From ATZT02 sp046046315 (GTDB taxonomy: Bacteria; Actinomycetota; Actinomycetes; S36-B12; UBA5976), in the NCBI GenBank assembly GCA_046046315.1, contig JBJOKB010000086.1:1-20899 (forward strand): a stretch of 20,899 bases of DNA, read 5' to 3'. The position numbers were made by a program, and so were the translations under genes. Positions 8,452 to 15,915 of this stretch are shown here, one piece after another (the first letter of the stretch is position 1; the number at the start of each line of letters is the position of its first letter). The notes beneath the pieces were generated by a model. That model saw only the letters and a list, made by a program, of their open reading frames with translations. It was not told the origin of the DNA and made no database searches.

Positions 8452-9326
8452 TAATTACACACTAATACAGTTAAAGATTGTCGCAACAGCTTTGCTTCGA
8501 TATCCCCTTCAGGAAGAGAATCCCCGTCTATCTGAGGTTTTAGGATAGACCCAACACCCTTAACTTTTATTTCCCTAATTGGAAATTGCCTGAATTCTTT
8601 TCTTCCATAGTGTCTACCGGCCAATAAAAGCAGAAATAGATAAATTAATTTTATTTTAGAGACTCTATTAACTAAAATCAAGTAAAGATCATCAGCTTCA
8701 ACACTAGCCCTGTTACTTATTTTCATCCCTCCACCAAAACTTGGAGAATTTGCAATTATTGCTAGAGAGTATGAATTGATTTCATTCAAAACAGAAGAAT
8801 TAATTTCGATTTCTACATAATTTTTTCCTAGAAGAGCGATGAAAGTTGCTAAGGTGTATTTGAATTTTCCCAACATACGTGGAATTCCACTTGCTATTCT
8901 GTTAACTCTTGCCTCGAAAGCAAAACAACAGATAGTAGTGCATGTGCTCTCACCATTATTTACGGAAATGACATTAATCTTCTTTGTTTCAAACTTCGCA
9001 ATATTTTCAAAAACCTTGTCGATAGAGTTAGACATATTTAAATGACTTGCGAAATCATTTCCAGAACCAGCCGGAACAATCAAGACTGGAATTCCTGTAT
9101 TTACTAAATGATGACTTATCCTCGAGGCTGTTCCATCTCCACCACAAACAATGACAAGGTCAAAACCGTTTTTAACTGATAGTCCTACTTTGTCCAACTC
9201 ATCAAATTGACTTGCAAATAGAGTTTGAACTTGATGAATTTTTGATAACCCATTTATCAATTTCCTCATTTTGTCAGGTCTATATTTTCGTCCACTATCC
9301 TTATTTATTACTATTGCTATTCTCAC
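8451..9326 (-). CDS. Diacylglycerol/lipid kinase family protein (DagK-like)
   Basis: This 291-residue protein has the lipid kinase catalytic domain (LCB5/YegS/DagK type) that phosphorylates diacylglycerol or a related lipid alcohol at the inner face of the membrane, probably recycling lipid for phosphatidate. The nucleotide site GGDGT is at 62-66 and the following PAGSGNDFA loop at 85-93; a second domain with NSPSFGGGMKISNRA and DGDSLPEG is present, as in the family. The start is GTG at 9326, overlapping the pafC stop by 4 bases (GTGA), so translation is coupled. The family also includes sphingosine kinases and proteins of unclear substrate, so the exact lipid is uncertain. It occupies the tatA-tatC position found between pafC and helY in mycobacteria. 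Confidence 0.85.
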   Translation of the reverse strand: MRIAIVINKDSGRKYRPDKMRKLINGLSKIHQVQTLFASQFDELDKVGLSVKNGFDLVIVCGGDGTASRISHHLVNTGIPVLIVPAGSGNDFASHLNMSNSIDKVFENIAKFETKKINVISVNNGESTCTTICCFAFEARVNRIASGIPRMLGKFKYTLATFIALLGKNYVEIEINSSVLNEINSYSLAIIANSPSFGGGMKISNRASVEADDLYLILVNRVSKIKLIYLFLLLLAGRHYGRKEFRQFPIREIKVKGVGSILKPQIDGDSLPEGDIEAKLLRQSLTVLVCN

Positions 9327-10207
9327 TTTACGACATCTATTCTTTTTTTGAGGTCATTTAATAATTGCTCTTTGACTATTTGACTGCACTCTATTGAGAA
9401 ATCAGGGTCAAGCCGAAGTAAAACGTCAAGCAAAAAACCATAATCAAAAACATTAATCTCCAGACACAATTCGTCTCCGATAATTTCGGAATCTAAATTT
9501 AAATCTGCAATATTTCCAACAAACCATGGTCTGGTCTTGATTATTACTTTTTCAGTTTTTTGAGAACTATTTTGGACGGATTCAGTATTAAGCGATTCAT
9601 TACTTGACTCACATCTAATAATTCTATCTATCCTGAATGTTTTAATCTTGTTATCATTGTGATCGATTGCTTTAACATATTCCTTAAGATTCAGAGTTAT
9701 TATTCCTATTGGCGAAATTGATCGCTTAGTTGTTGCCTTCAATCTACCATCAACATATTCAATAATAATCTTTTTTTTGTCAGACATAGCTTTTTGAATG
9801 CATGCGGTCGTTAATAAATAGTTATTATCTTTGACAACCTGATGACCATCGTATTTCACGATTTGATTTAGTTTGTGCTCCACAGATCTTATATCGGTAT
9901 TGTCACCTAAAGTTTCTCTTAAGTTTTTAATTCCTAAAAGTAGTAGAGAAACCTCAATATTATTTAATTTTAAGGGTCTGTCAAAACCCTGACTGTCAAT
10001 GACTGAAATGCTTGTTTCATCGTATTGAATATCAACTAACTCGCCACCAAATTTTCCCGGACCAACATATGTTAGTAGTGAAAGATCTTTTATGGCCTCG
10101 TCTTCAGTCAAATCAAACTGTTGACAGAATTCATCGAGTGAAACATTCCTGTTTTGAATCAACCACGGGAGCTCTAAAAGCAATTTTGATAAACGTTGTT
10201 CTTTCAT
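9323..10207 (-). CDS. pafC: WYL-domain transcriptional regulator PafC
   Basis: This 294-residue protein is the second half of the PafB-PafC pair, which in mycobacteria forms a heteromeric activator of the LexA/RecA-independent DNA-damage response. It has an N-terminal winged-helix-like region (about 1-60, with VSLDEFCQQFDLTEDEAIKDL), a WYL domain (about 135-200) and a C-terminal WCX-like region. The WYL signature is degenerate (LKEYVKAID at 174-182, with no Trp), which I believe is common in PafC, while the later FRIDRI is conserved. It follows pafB with an ATGA overlap and precedes dagK with a GTGA overlap. The name rests on position after pafA-pafB and on domain order; the sequence itself is less conserved than its neighbours. 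Confidence 0.85.
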   Translation of the reverse strand: MKEQRLSKLLLELPWLIQNRNVSLDEFCQQFDLTEDEAIKDLSLLTYVGPGKFGGELVDIQYDETSISVIDSQGFDRPLKLNNIEVSLLLLGIKNLRETLGDNTDIRSVEHKLNQIVKYDGHQVVKDNNYLLTTACIQKAMSDKKKIIIEYVDGRLKATTKRSISPIGIITLNLKEYVKAIDHNDNKIKTFRIDRIIRCESSNESLNTESVQNSSQKTEKVIIKTRPWFVGNIADLNLDSEIIGDELCLEINVFDYGFLLDVLLRLDPDFSIECSQIVKEQLLNDLKKRIDVVK

Positions 10208-11127
10208 ATCAATCCTATTTTAGATTGAAATTCCTTAAGTAGGGAGACATATATCTTCTTTAACTCATGATTATCAATTTTTACAATTATTGAACTAAAT
10301 CTAAGAATATATTTTGCGAAAGATAAATCATCATAATACGAAAATTCGATAGTGTTTTCATCAACTGCTGTTCCGCCTGTAAGGTGAGTAATTAGGTGGG
10401 CGTTTTGATTTATCCCAACCTTTACTGATTTGAGATTTTTTTGATTATCATGAACAAGCTTTGCAATATTACTCTCTATTTGACTTGCGGAAACAATTTC
10501 TATAGAACCAAAAATGCGATTGATTTGATAAGATTTTACCAATTTTGATTGAATTTCATAAGCTTCGAAATACCAATTTTCACCTTGACGAAATAGCCTT
10601 CTAGGATAAACAATTCTCTCTCTCGGAGTATTCTCCGTATTTGAGACATAATCGAATTTAACACTTGTTCTATTAACTATGGATTTCAGAAGAGATCTAT
10701 ATTTATCAACCTCATGGAAATATAAATTTGCATTATCTGCATCTAGTTTATTTTTGGCGCCAGTCTTCAAGGTGGCTCTTCTGGCCGTCATTTCGAATTC
10801 AGTTTCATGCCAGAATGTTGACGCCAGACTTAAAATGGATCTTTCTTTATCTGTCCATTCAATATTTTTCGTTAAGAAAATATCAGAATCAACCACATAT
10901 CCCAGTTCATCATCAAATAGAGGATCGATTGGCGCAGTGTCGATCTTTATCCCTATGGAACGCAATTCGTCCTTATCCCGCTCAAACATCCTTTCAAAAG
11001 CACTTTCAGATTCACTATCTTGATATCCATTTACTCTATCTCGAATATCATTTCTTGTAATTGGTCTTTGCGTATTTAATAACAAGAAAAATAAATTGAG
11101 TATTCTCTCTGATTTTGAAACACTCAT
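10204..11127 (-). CDS. pafB: WYL-domain transcriptional regulator PafB
   Basis: This 307-residue protein is PafB, partner of PafC in the DNA-damage-responsive activator; the gene is not needed for pupylation itself despite its place beside pafA. It has an N-terminal helix-turn-helix (SERILNLFFLLLNTQRPITRNDIRDRV, about 6-32, quoted here in two parts by position), then DELRSIGIKID, a WYL domain with GENWYFEAYE (Trp185, Tyr186, Phe187 in place of Leu) and SYQINRI, and a C-terminal WCX-like extension. The ATG overlaps the pafA stop by one base (TAATG) and the stop overlaps pafC by four. In mycobacteria the domains respond to single-stranded nucleic acid; whether that holds here is inferred. Confidence 0.88.
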   Translation of the reverse strand: MSVSKSERILNLFFLLLNTQRPITRNDIRDRVNGYQDSESESAFERMFERDKDELRSIGIKIDTAPIDPLFDDELGYVVDSDIFLTKNIEWTDKERSILSLASTFWHETEFEMTARRATLKTGAKNKLDADNANLYFHEVDKYRSLLKSIVNRTSVKFDYVSNTENTPRERIVYPRRLFRQGENWYFEAYEIQSKLVKSYQINRIFGSIEIVSASQIESNIAKLVHDNQKNLKSVKVGINQNAHLITHLTGGTAVDENTIEFSYYDDLSFAKYILRFSSIIVKIDNHELKKIYVSLLKEFQSKIGLI

Positions 11128-12494
11128 TACAGAGCCTCAATTAGTTTTTCTACGCGCTCATCAACATGATTAAAGGGATCTTTACAACTCACTGAACTTT
11201 GTTGTTGATCATTTATTTTCATATTTACCCAGTCAACAGTAAAGTCTCGCCTTTTTTCTTGAGCTGCTTTAACGAATCTTCCTCTCAGATAAGCCCTGGT
11301 TGTTCTAGGTGGATTTTGCATGGCCTCAATAATTTCATTTTCCCTTACTAAGGTTTTTGCCATACCTGAATTTTCTAGGATATAAAATAATCCCCTGTCT
11401 TTTATTATATTATGAAAGGAAATATCTACTAAAACCAATCTAGGGTCGTCATCTCTTAGTTGGTTTTTATCTTTGTATTGATTAATAAATTTTTGTTTAA
11501 TAATCCAATCTATTTCCAAATCTATAGATTTAAAGTCCTCTATCTCAAATGAATCCAAACATCGTCTCCATAAATCAATTGCATAACCATAAAATGGTTT
11601 TTGTAAAATCTCTTCTATTTCAGGCAATGACATAGCTATTTCATACATTTCGTTTTGAATTTGCAATGCGGTCATTTCTCTACCAGAGGCAAGTCGAACA
11701 TTCTTTTTGAAATCCAAATTAGTTGAAATCTCTCTTATAGACTTTATGGGGTTTTCTAAAGTGAATCTATCTTTTAAAAGACCAAGCTCTGCGACTTTGA
11801 GCATGATTTCAGTTGTGGCAACTTTTAAAATTGTGGTTGTCTCACTCATGTTTGAGTCCCCTACAATTATGTGAAGTCTTCGAAATTCCTCAGGATCGGC
11901 ATGAGGTTCATCTCTAGTATTTATTATTGGTCGAGATCTTGTAGTGGCACTTGAAACGGATTCCCACATGTGTTCTGCCCTTTGGCTAATATGAAAATTA
12001 TTTGATTTGCCATTACTAATCCATTTTCCTGCGCCACAAAAAATCTGTCTTGTCACTAGAAAAGGTATAATAGAGTCAGTTATTTCTTGGAAATTGAATT
12101 TCCTACTGATAGAGAAGTTCTCATGGCAACCATAACTATTTCCTGCTGAATCCATATTATTTTTGAAGAGGTGGATTTGACCTTGAATTCCTTCTTGATT
12201 TAATCTTTTTTCAGCGTCAATTGCTAACTCTTCAACGATCCGATCTCCTGCTTGATCCTGAAGAATTAAATCTTTTAGATTGTCACATTCCGCTGTGGCG
12301 TATTCAGGATGAGAACCGACGTCTAAGTAAAGACGACCACCGTTTGGTAGAAAAACATTTGAAGAGCGACCCCACACTACAACTTTTCGAAAAAGATATC
12401 TTGCGACTTCGTCAGGAGAAAGCCTTCTTTGTCCTTCTACTACGCAAGTCACACCATATTCGGTTTCAAGCCCGATTATTCTTTTACTACTCAT
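11127..12494 (-). CDS. pafA: Pup-protein ligase PafA
   Basis: PafA activates the C-terminal glutamate of Pup with ATP and joins it to lysine side chains of target proteins. The 455-residue protein follows the family along its whole length: IIGLETEYGVTC at the N-terminus (Mg-binding Glu10), RRLSPDEVARYLFR, RLYLDVGSHPEYATAECD with catalytic-type Asp58, the ATP/Mg segment FKNNMDSAGNSYGCHEN, RSRPIINTRDEPHAD, IIVGDSNMSETT, and the C-terminal KDPFNHVDERV. YGVTC and the lack of a Dop-loop insertion separate it from Dop. It starts 23 bases after the pup stop with only a weak AGGT as binding site. No prcB or prcA lies between pup and this gene, unlike Mycobacterium and Rhodococcus. All key residues look intact. 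Confidence 0.96.
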   Translation of the reverse strand: MSSKRIIGLETEYGVTCVVEGQRRLSPDEVARYLFRKVVVWGRSSNVFLPNGGRLYLDVGSHPEYATAECDNLKDLILQDQAGDRIVEELAIDAEKRLNQEGIQGQIHLFKNNMDSAGNSYGCHENFSISRKFNFQEITDSIIPFLVTRQIFCGAGKWISNGKSNNFHISQRAEHMWESVSSATTRSRPIINTRDEPHADPEEFRRLHIIVGDSNMSETTTILKVATTEIMLKVAELGLLKDRFTLENPIKSIREISTNLDFKKNVRLASGREMTALQIQNEMYEIAMSLPEIEEILQKPFYGYAIDLWRRCLDSFEIEDFKSIDLEIDWIIKQKFINQYKDKNQLRDDDPRLVLVDISFHNIIKDRGLFYILENSGMAKTLVRENEIIEAMQNPPRTTRAYLRGRFVKAAQEKRRDFTVDWVNMKINDQQQSSVSCKDPFNHVDERVEKLIEAL

Positions 12495-12517
12495 TCAATT
12501 AGAACCTGCAAACACTT

Positions 12518-12694
12518 CTATTGTCCGCCTTTTTGAATGAATCCCTTTACAAATTCTTCTGCATTTTTCTCAAGTACTGCGTCAATTTCATCTAACACAG
12601 AATCGACACTCTTCGTGTTCGGTTTTACAAAGGCAACTTTAACTAATTCTTCAGAATTATCTTTTTCTCCTGGAATTGATGTGATTTGTTCCAT
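12518..12694 (-). CDS. pup: Prokaryotic ubiquitin-like protein Pup (58 aa)
   Basis: I translated this small gene by hand: it starts MEQITSIPGEKDNSEELVKV and ends EFVKGFIQKGGQ. The C-terminal half, with LDEIDAVLEKNAEEFV, is the helical segment that binds the Mpa coiled coil, and the Gly-Gly-Gln ending is the form that Dop must deamidate to Glu before PafA can use it. At 58 residues it is slightly shorter than M. tuberculosis Pup (64), the difference lying in the disordered N-terminus. It has seven lysines. The start is clear: GGTGGAGG lies eight bases upstream of the ATG. It sits 37 bases after dop and 23 before pafA, so the space normally filled by the proteasome genes is absent. Confidence 0.95.
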   Translation of the reverse strand: MEQITSIPGEKDNSEELVKVAFVKPNTKSVDSVLDEIDAVLEKNAEEFVKGFIQKGGQ

Positions 12695-12702
12695 TTAGCT
12701 AG

Positions 12703-12710
12703 CCTCCACC
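12703..12710 (-). promoter_or_regulatory. Strong ribosome binding site for pup
   Basis: GGTGGAGG lies eight bases before the pup ATG. It is the best Shine-Dalgarno match in the operon, where most genes have weak or overlapping starts, and fits a tag protein needed in large amounts. Confidence 0.6.
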
Positions 12711-12731
12711 CACTTAAGTCTAGTTAAAACT

Positions 12732-14231
12732 TCAGTTCGACCGAATAAAATTGGCAAATTCTGTTACTGTGTTCGATTTACTCAACAAGTCATCAGATGT
12801 TGCCTTAGTTCCTTTCCGGGGATCAGGGGTGGAAATTCTTAATAAAGGTTCATTCTTGTCTAAATCGAGAATTAGACTATCCCAAGATGCTGCAGCAATA
12901 GATTTTGAGAATTTAGCTACAACCTTTCCCCTAAACCAAGCTCGAGTATCAGTTGGAGGCTGAGATATGGCATCGATTATGTCATCTTCAAAAACTATCT
13001 TTTTTAAAATATTTTTACTTCTAAGTATTTGAGCTAAACCGTCATTCGACGTAATTTCGCTGTATTTGAAATCAAGGGACTTTATTAATGCATCATCGAG
13101 CTTAAGATCTTGTTTTTCTCTGTATTTATTTATAAGACTTAACTTTGCAATCCAGTCAATTCTATCTGCGAGAATCCATTTATCTGTTTTAAGTCCTGTT
13201 AATGTTTGCTCCCAGAATTCCACAACTTGTCTTGAGTAATCATCATAACCAATTTTTGATAAATATGATTTACTCTTTTCTAAGTACCACTCTTGTATGT
13301 TGATAGCAGTTAATTTCTTACCATTTTTAACTGTATAGGTTTGTTTCATTTCTAAATCTTTTGAGATCAACTTGATTTCATCAACAGGATTCGTCAATGA
13401 AACCTCACTGAAATCAACGAAATTGTCTTCTATCATGCTGATAATTAATGAAGTTGTTCCAACTTTTAAAACATTTGAATAATCACTCATATTGGCGTCG
13501 CCAACAATTACATGTAGTCTCCTACTCATTTTTGGATCAGCATGCGGCTCGTCTCTGGTATTGATAATTGGACGCCGCATTGTCGTTTCCAAACCAACAT
13601 GAGCTTCTATATAGTCGGCTCTCTGCGAAATCTGATAACCATCGACTTCGGAGTGTTGACCGATTCCAATACGACCAGCTCCACAGTAAATTTGTCGTGT
13701 AACAAAATGTGGAGTGAGACCTAAAACTATTTGCGAAAAATCTATTGATCTTTTAACTTGATAATTCTCATGCGTTCCATAACTGGAACCTTTATTGTCA
13801 ACATTATTTTTAAATATTCTTATTTTATCCTCTGGATTCTCAATTTCATCCAATTTGCAAGATATGCTCATAATTCTTTCTCCAGCTAAGTCCCATTTAG
13901 CTATATCAATTGGGTTTAGTACCTCTGGTGAAGAGAATTCTGGATGAGCATGATCGACATAAAATCTTGCTCCGTTTGGTAAAACTATATTTGGGATTAA
14001 AAAATTTTCATTAGTGATTTGAGATAAATCAGCTTCTGATCTTGACATGTCGTAACCGCGTGCATCTCTAAGCGGACTTTCAACATCGTAGTCCCATCCA
14101 AAATTTGAATCAGGGTAAATATGTTTTGCGTACGCATTAACTAACCGATTTGAAAGAGTTATCGGGTCAGTATTTTGAGCACTTGATATTCCATATTCAT
14201 TCTCTAAACCCATAACTCGATTAATGGTCAA
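12732..14231 (-). CDS. dop: Pup deamidase/depupylase Dop
   Basis: Dop deamidates the terminal Gln of Pup and removes Pup from substrates. The 499-residue protein belongs to the PafA/Dop carboxylate-amine ligase fold: VMGLENEYGISS at the N-terminus, the Dop-specific loop region with YDVESPLRDARGYDMSR (about 48-64), FYVDHAHPEFSSPE with Asp93 as the catalytic-type residue, FKNNVDNKGSSYGTHENY, RPIINTRDEPHADP and IVGDANMSDYS. The Dop loop and YGIS distinguish it from PafA. The start is TTG at 14231; the ATG at codon 7 would cut off the first strand (INRVMG) that is conserved in PafA/Dop proteins, so TTG is preferred although no good ribosome binding site is seen. It follows mpa by 13 bases and precedes pup by 37. 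The presence of a Gln-ending Pup means Dop is needed here. Confidence 0.95.
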   Translation of the reverse strand: MTINRVMGLENEYGISSAQNTDPITLSNRLVNAYAKHIYPDSNFGWDYDVESPLRDARGYDMSRSEADLSQITNENFLIPNIVLPNGARFYVDHAHPEFSSPEVLNPIDIAKWDLAGERIMSISCKLDEIENPEDKIRIFKNNVDNKGSSYGTHENYQVKRSIDFSQIVLGLTPHFVTRQIYCGAGRIGIGQHSEVDGYQISQRADYIEAHVGLETTMRRPIINTRDEPHADPKMSRRLHVIVGDANMSDYSNVLKVGTTSLIISMIEDNFVDFSEVSLTNPVDEIKLISKDLEMKQTYTVKNGKKLTAINIQEWYLEKSKSYLSKIGYDDYSRQVVEFWEQTLTGLKTDKWILADRIDWIAKLSLINKYREKQDLKLDDALIKSLDFKYSEITSNDGLAQILRSKNILKKIVFEDDIIDAISQPPTDTRAWFRGKVVAKFSKSIAAASWDSLILDLDKNEPLLRISTPDPRKGTKATSDDLLSKSNTVTEFANFIRSN

Positions 14232-14244
14232 TTTGTGGCAATCT

Positions 14245-15882
14245 TTAAATAAATTGGTTCACAGAGGCAGACGTCTCTATAGAGCGACCCTGTTCAACTC
14301 CATGATTATTTTGAATCAATGTTCTTAAGAAAACTATTCTCTCGCCTTTTTTTCCTGAGATTCTCGCCCAGTCATCTGGATTTGTAGAATTTGGTAAATC
14401 TTCGTTTTCCCTAAATTCCTCTAAACATGCTTTAATCAAATGTTCGACTCTAATTCCTTTTCTATTGTTAGATAAGAATTCTTTGATGGCATATTTCTTG
14501 GCCCTGGAAACAATATTTTCAAGCATTGCCCCACTTGAGAAATCCTTGAAATAAAGAACTTCCTTGTCGCCATTTGCATAAGTGACTTCGATAAATCTAT
14601 TCTCATCACTTTCGTTATACATTTTCTCGACGGCTTTATCAATCATTGAGTTCACAGTTGCCTGTTTATCTCCGTTGTGTAGATCTAACTCATCCTGATT
14701 AATAGGTAATTCAGTAGTCAAATATTTGGATAGAATCTCGACTGCACCTTTGGCGTCTGGCCTTTGTATTTTTATCTTCACGTCAAGTCTTCCGGGTCTA
14801 AGAATTGCTGGGTCAATCATGTCCTCGCGATTTGACGCACCAATCACTATTACATTTTCTAAACCTTCAACTCCGTCGATTTCACTTAAAAGTTGAGGAA
14901 CGATGGTGTTTTCAACATCGCTGGATACACCGCTTCCTCTAGTTTTGAATAAAGAATCCATTTCGTCAAAAAATACGATTACCGGAGTTCCTTCGGAAGC
15001 TTTATCGCGTGCTCGTTGAAAAATTAATCGGATATGTCTTTCTGTTTCTCCAACGTATTTATTAAGCAATTCTGGACCTTTGATATTAAGAAAATAGGAC
15101 TTGCCATCTTTATTTCCTGTTTTTTCTGTGACTTTTTTTGCTAGAGAATTTGCTACTGCTTTAGCAATTAAGGTTTTTCCACAACCTGGTGGACCGTAAA
15201 GCAATATCCCTTTGGGAGCTTTTAATTGATGCTCAGCGTACAAATCCTTATGCAAAAATGGCAATTCGACAGCATCTCTAATTTGTTCTATTTGAGTTCC
15301 TAAACCACCGATATCTTCATAATTTACATCTGGTACTTCTTCAAGAACTAACTCTTCAACTTCACTCTTGGGAATTTTTTCATATACAAAACCACTCTTT
15401 GAATCGAGTAATAGTGAGTCACCCGGTTTTAAAACTATCCCTTTTAAGTTCTCTGAGAGTCTTACGACTCTTTCTTCATCGGCTCGTCCGATAACCACGC
15501 CTCGAATGTTGTCATCTAATAAACTTTTTAAAGTTACAATTTCTCCTGATATTTCAAATCCATGTATAGAAATTATGTTTAGTGATTCATTTAAAATTAC
15601 TTCCCTTCCCGCTGTTAATTGACTTTTGTCTATTTCGGGTGAGATTAGTACTCTCATTTTTTTTCCATTTATAAGTACATCGGCATCGTCATTGAATAGT
15701 TCTAAAAATATTCCAAACCCAGATGGAGGAGCACCTAATTGCTCAACCTGATCTTTAAGATTTAATAATTGAAGCTTTGCATCTGCCAAGAGATTTGAAA
15801 GATCAGTGTTTTTTTGTTTTAAGTCAGTAACGACCTTATTTATTTCTGACAAAGAATCGTTAGAGGTCACATCTTGTGTCAT
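14245..15882 (-). CDS. mpa: AAA+ proteasomal ATPase Mpa/ARC, with altered C-terminal tail
   Basis: This hexameric unfoldase (545 residues) recognises pupylated proteins and threads them through its pore. In order: an N-terminal coiled coil that binds Pup (about 10-48), tandem OB domains (about 55-175), then the AAA+ module with Walker A GPPGCGKT (230-237), pore loop KYVGE (275-279), Walker B VIVFFDE (301-307) and the RPGR arginine finger region (362-365), and the PDDWARISGKKGERIVFLRTL segment near the end. The ATG has GGAGG three bases upstream. The last four residues are Asn-Gln-Phe-Ile; in proteasome-bearing actinobacteria they are Gly-Gln-Tyr-Leu, whose penultimate Tyr docks into the 20S core. 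With prcBA missing nearby, this suggests a weakened or lost proteasome contact. The ATPase itself looks intact. Confidence 0.95.
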   Translation of the reverse strand: MTQDVTSNDSLSEINKVVTDLKQKNTDLSNLLADAKLQLLNLKDQVEQLGAPPSGFGIFLELFNDDADVLINGKKMRVLISPEIDKSQLTAGREVILNESLNIISIHGFEISGEIVTLKSLLDDNIRGVVIGRADEERVVRLSENLKGIVLKPGDSLLLDSKSGFVYEKIPKSEVEELVLEEVPDVNYEDIGGLGTQIEQIRDAVELPFLHKDLYAEHQLKAPKGILLYGPPGCGKTLIAKAVANSLAKKVTEKTGNKDGKSYFLNIKGPELLNKYVGETERHIRLIFQRARDKASEGTPVIVFFDEMDSLFKTRGSGVSSDVENTIVPQLLSEIDGVEGLENVIVIGASNREDMIDPAILRPGRLDVKIKIQRPDAKGAVEILSKYLTTELPINQDELDLHNGDKQATVNSMIDKAVEKMYNESDENRFIEVTYANGDKEVLYFKDFSSGAMLENIVSRAKKYAIKEFLSNNRKGIRVEHLIKACLEEFRENEDLPNSTNPDDWARISGKKGERIVFLRTLIQNNHGVEQGRSIETSASVNQFI

Positions 15883-15915
15883 AGTCCTCCAATTATCTAT
15901 GCAGAAATTCTATCT

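Noticed and set aside
9840..9870. Degenerate WYL motif in PafC as a sign of decay.
   Set aside because: Loss of the Trp is, as far as I recall, usual in PafC proteins, and the gene is full length and tightly coupled to pafB.
12495..12517. Remnant of prcB/prcA between pup and pafA.
   Set aside because: Only 23 bases are present and they show no proteasome-like coding; if the genes were lost here the deletion is clean.
12751..12963. Plus-strand open frame inside dop.
   Set aside because: It is antisense to strongly conserved dop coding sequence and resembles nothing. The same holds for the other opposite-strand open frames inside gcvP, pafB, pafA, mpa, trmI and pgi.
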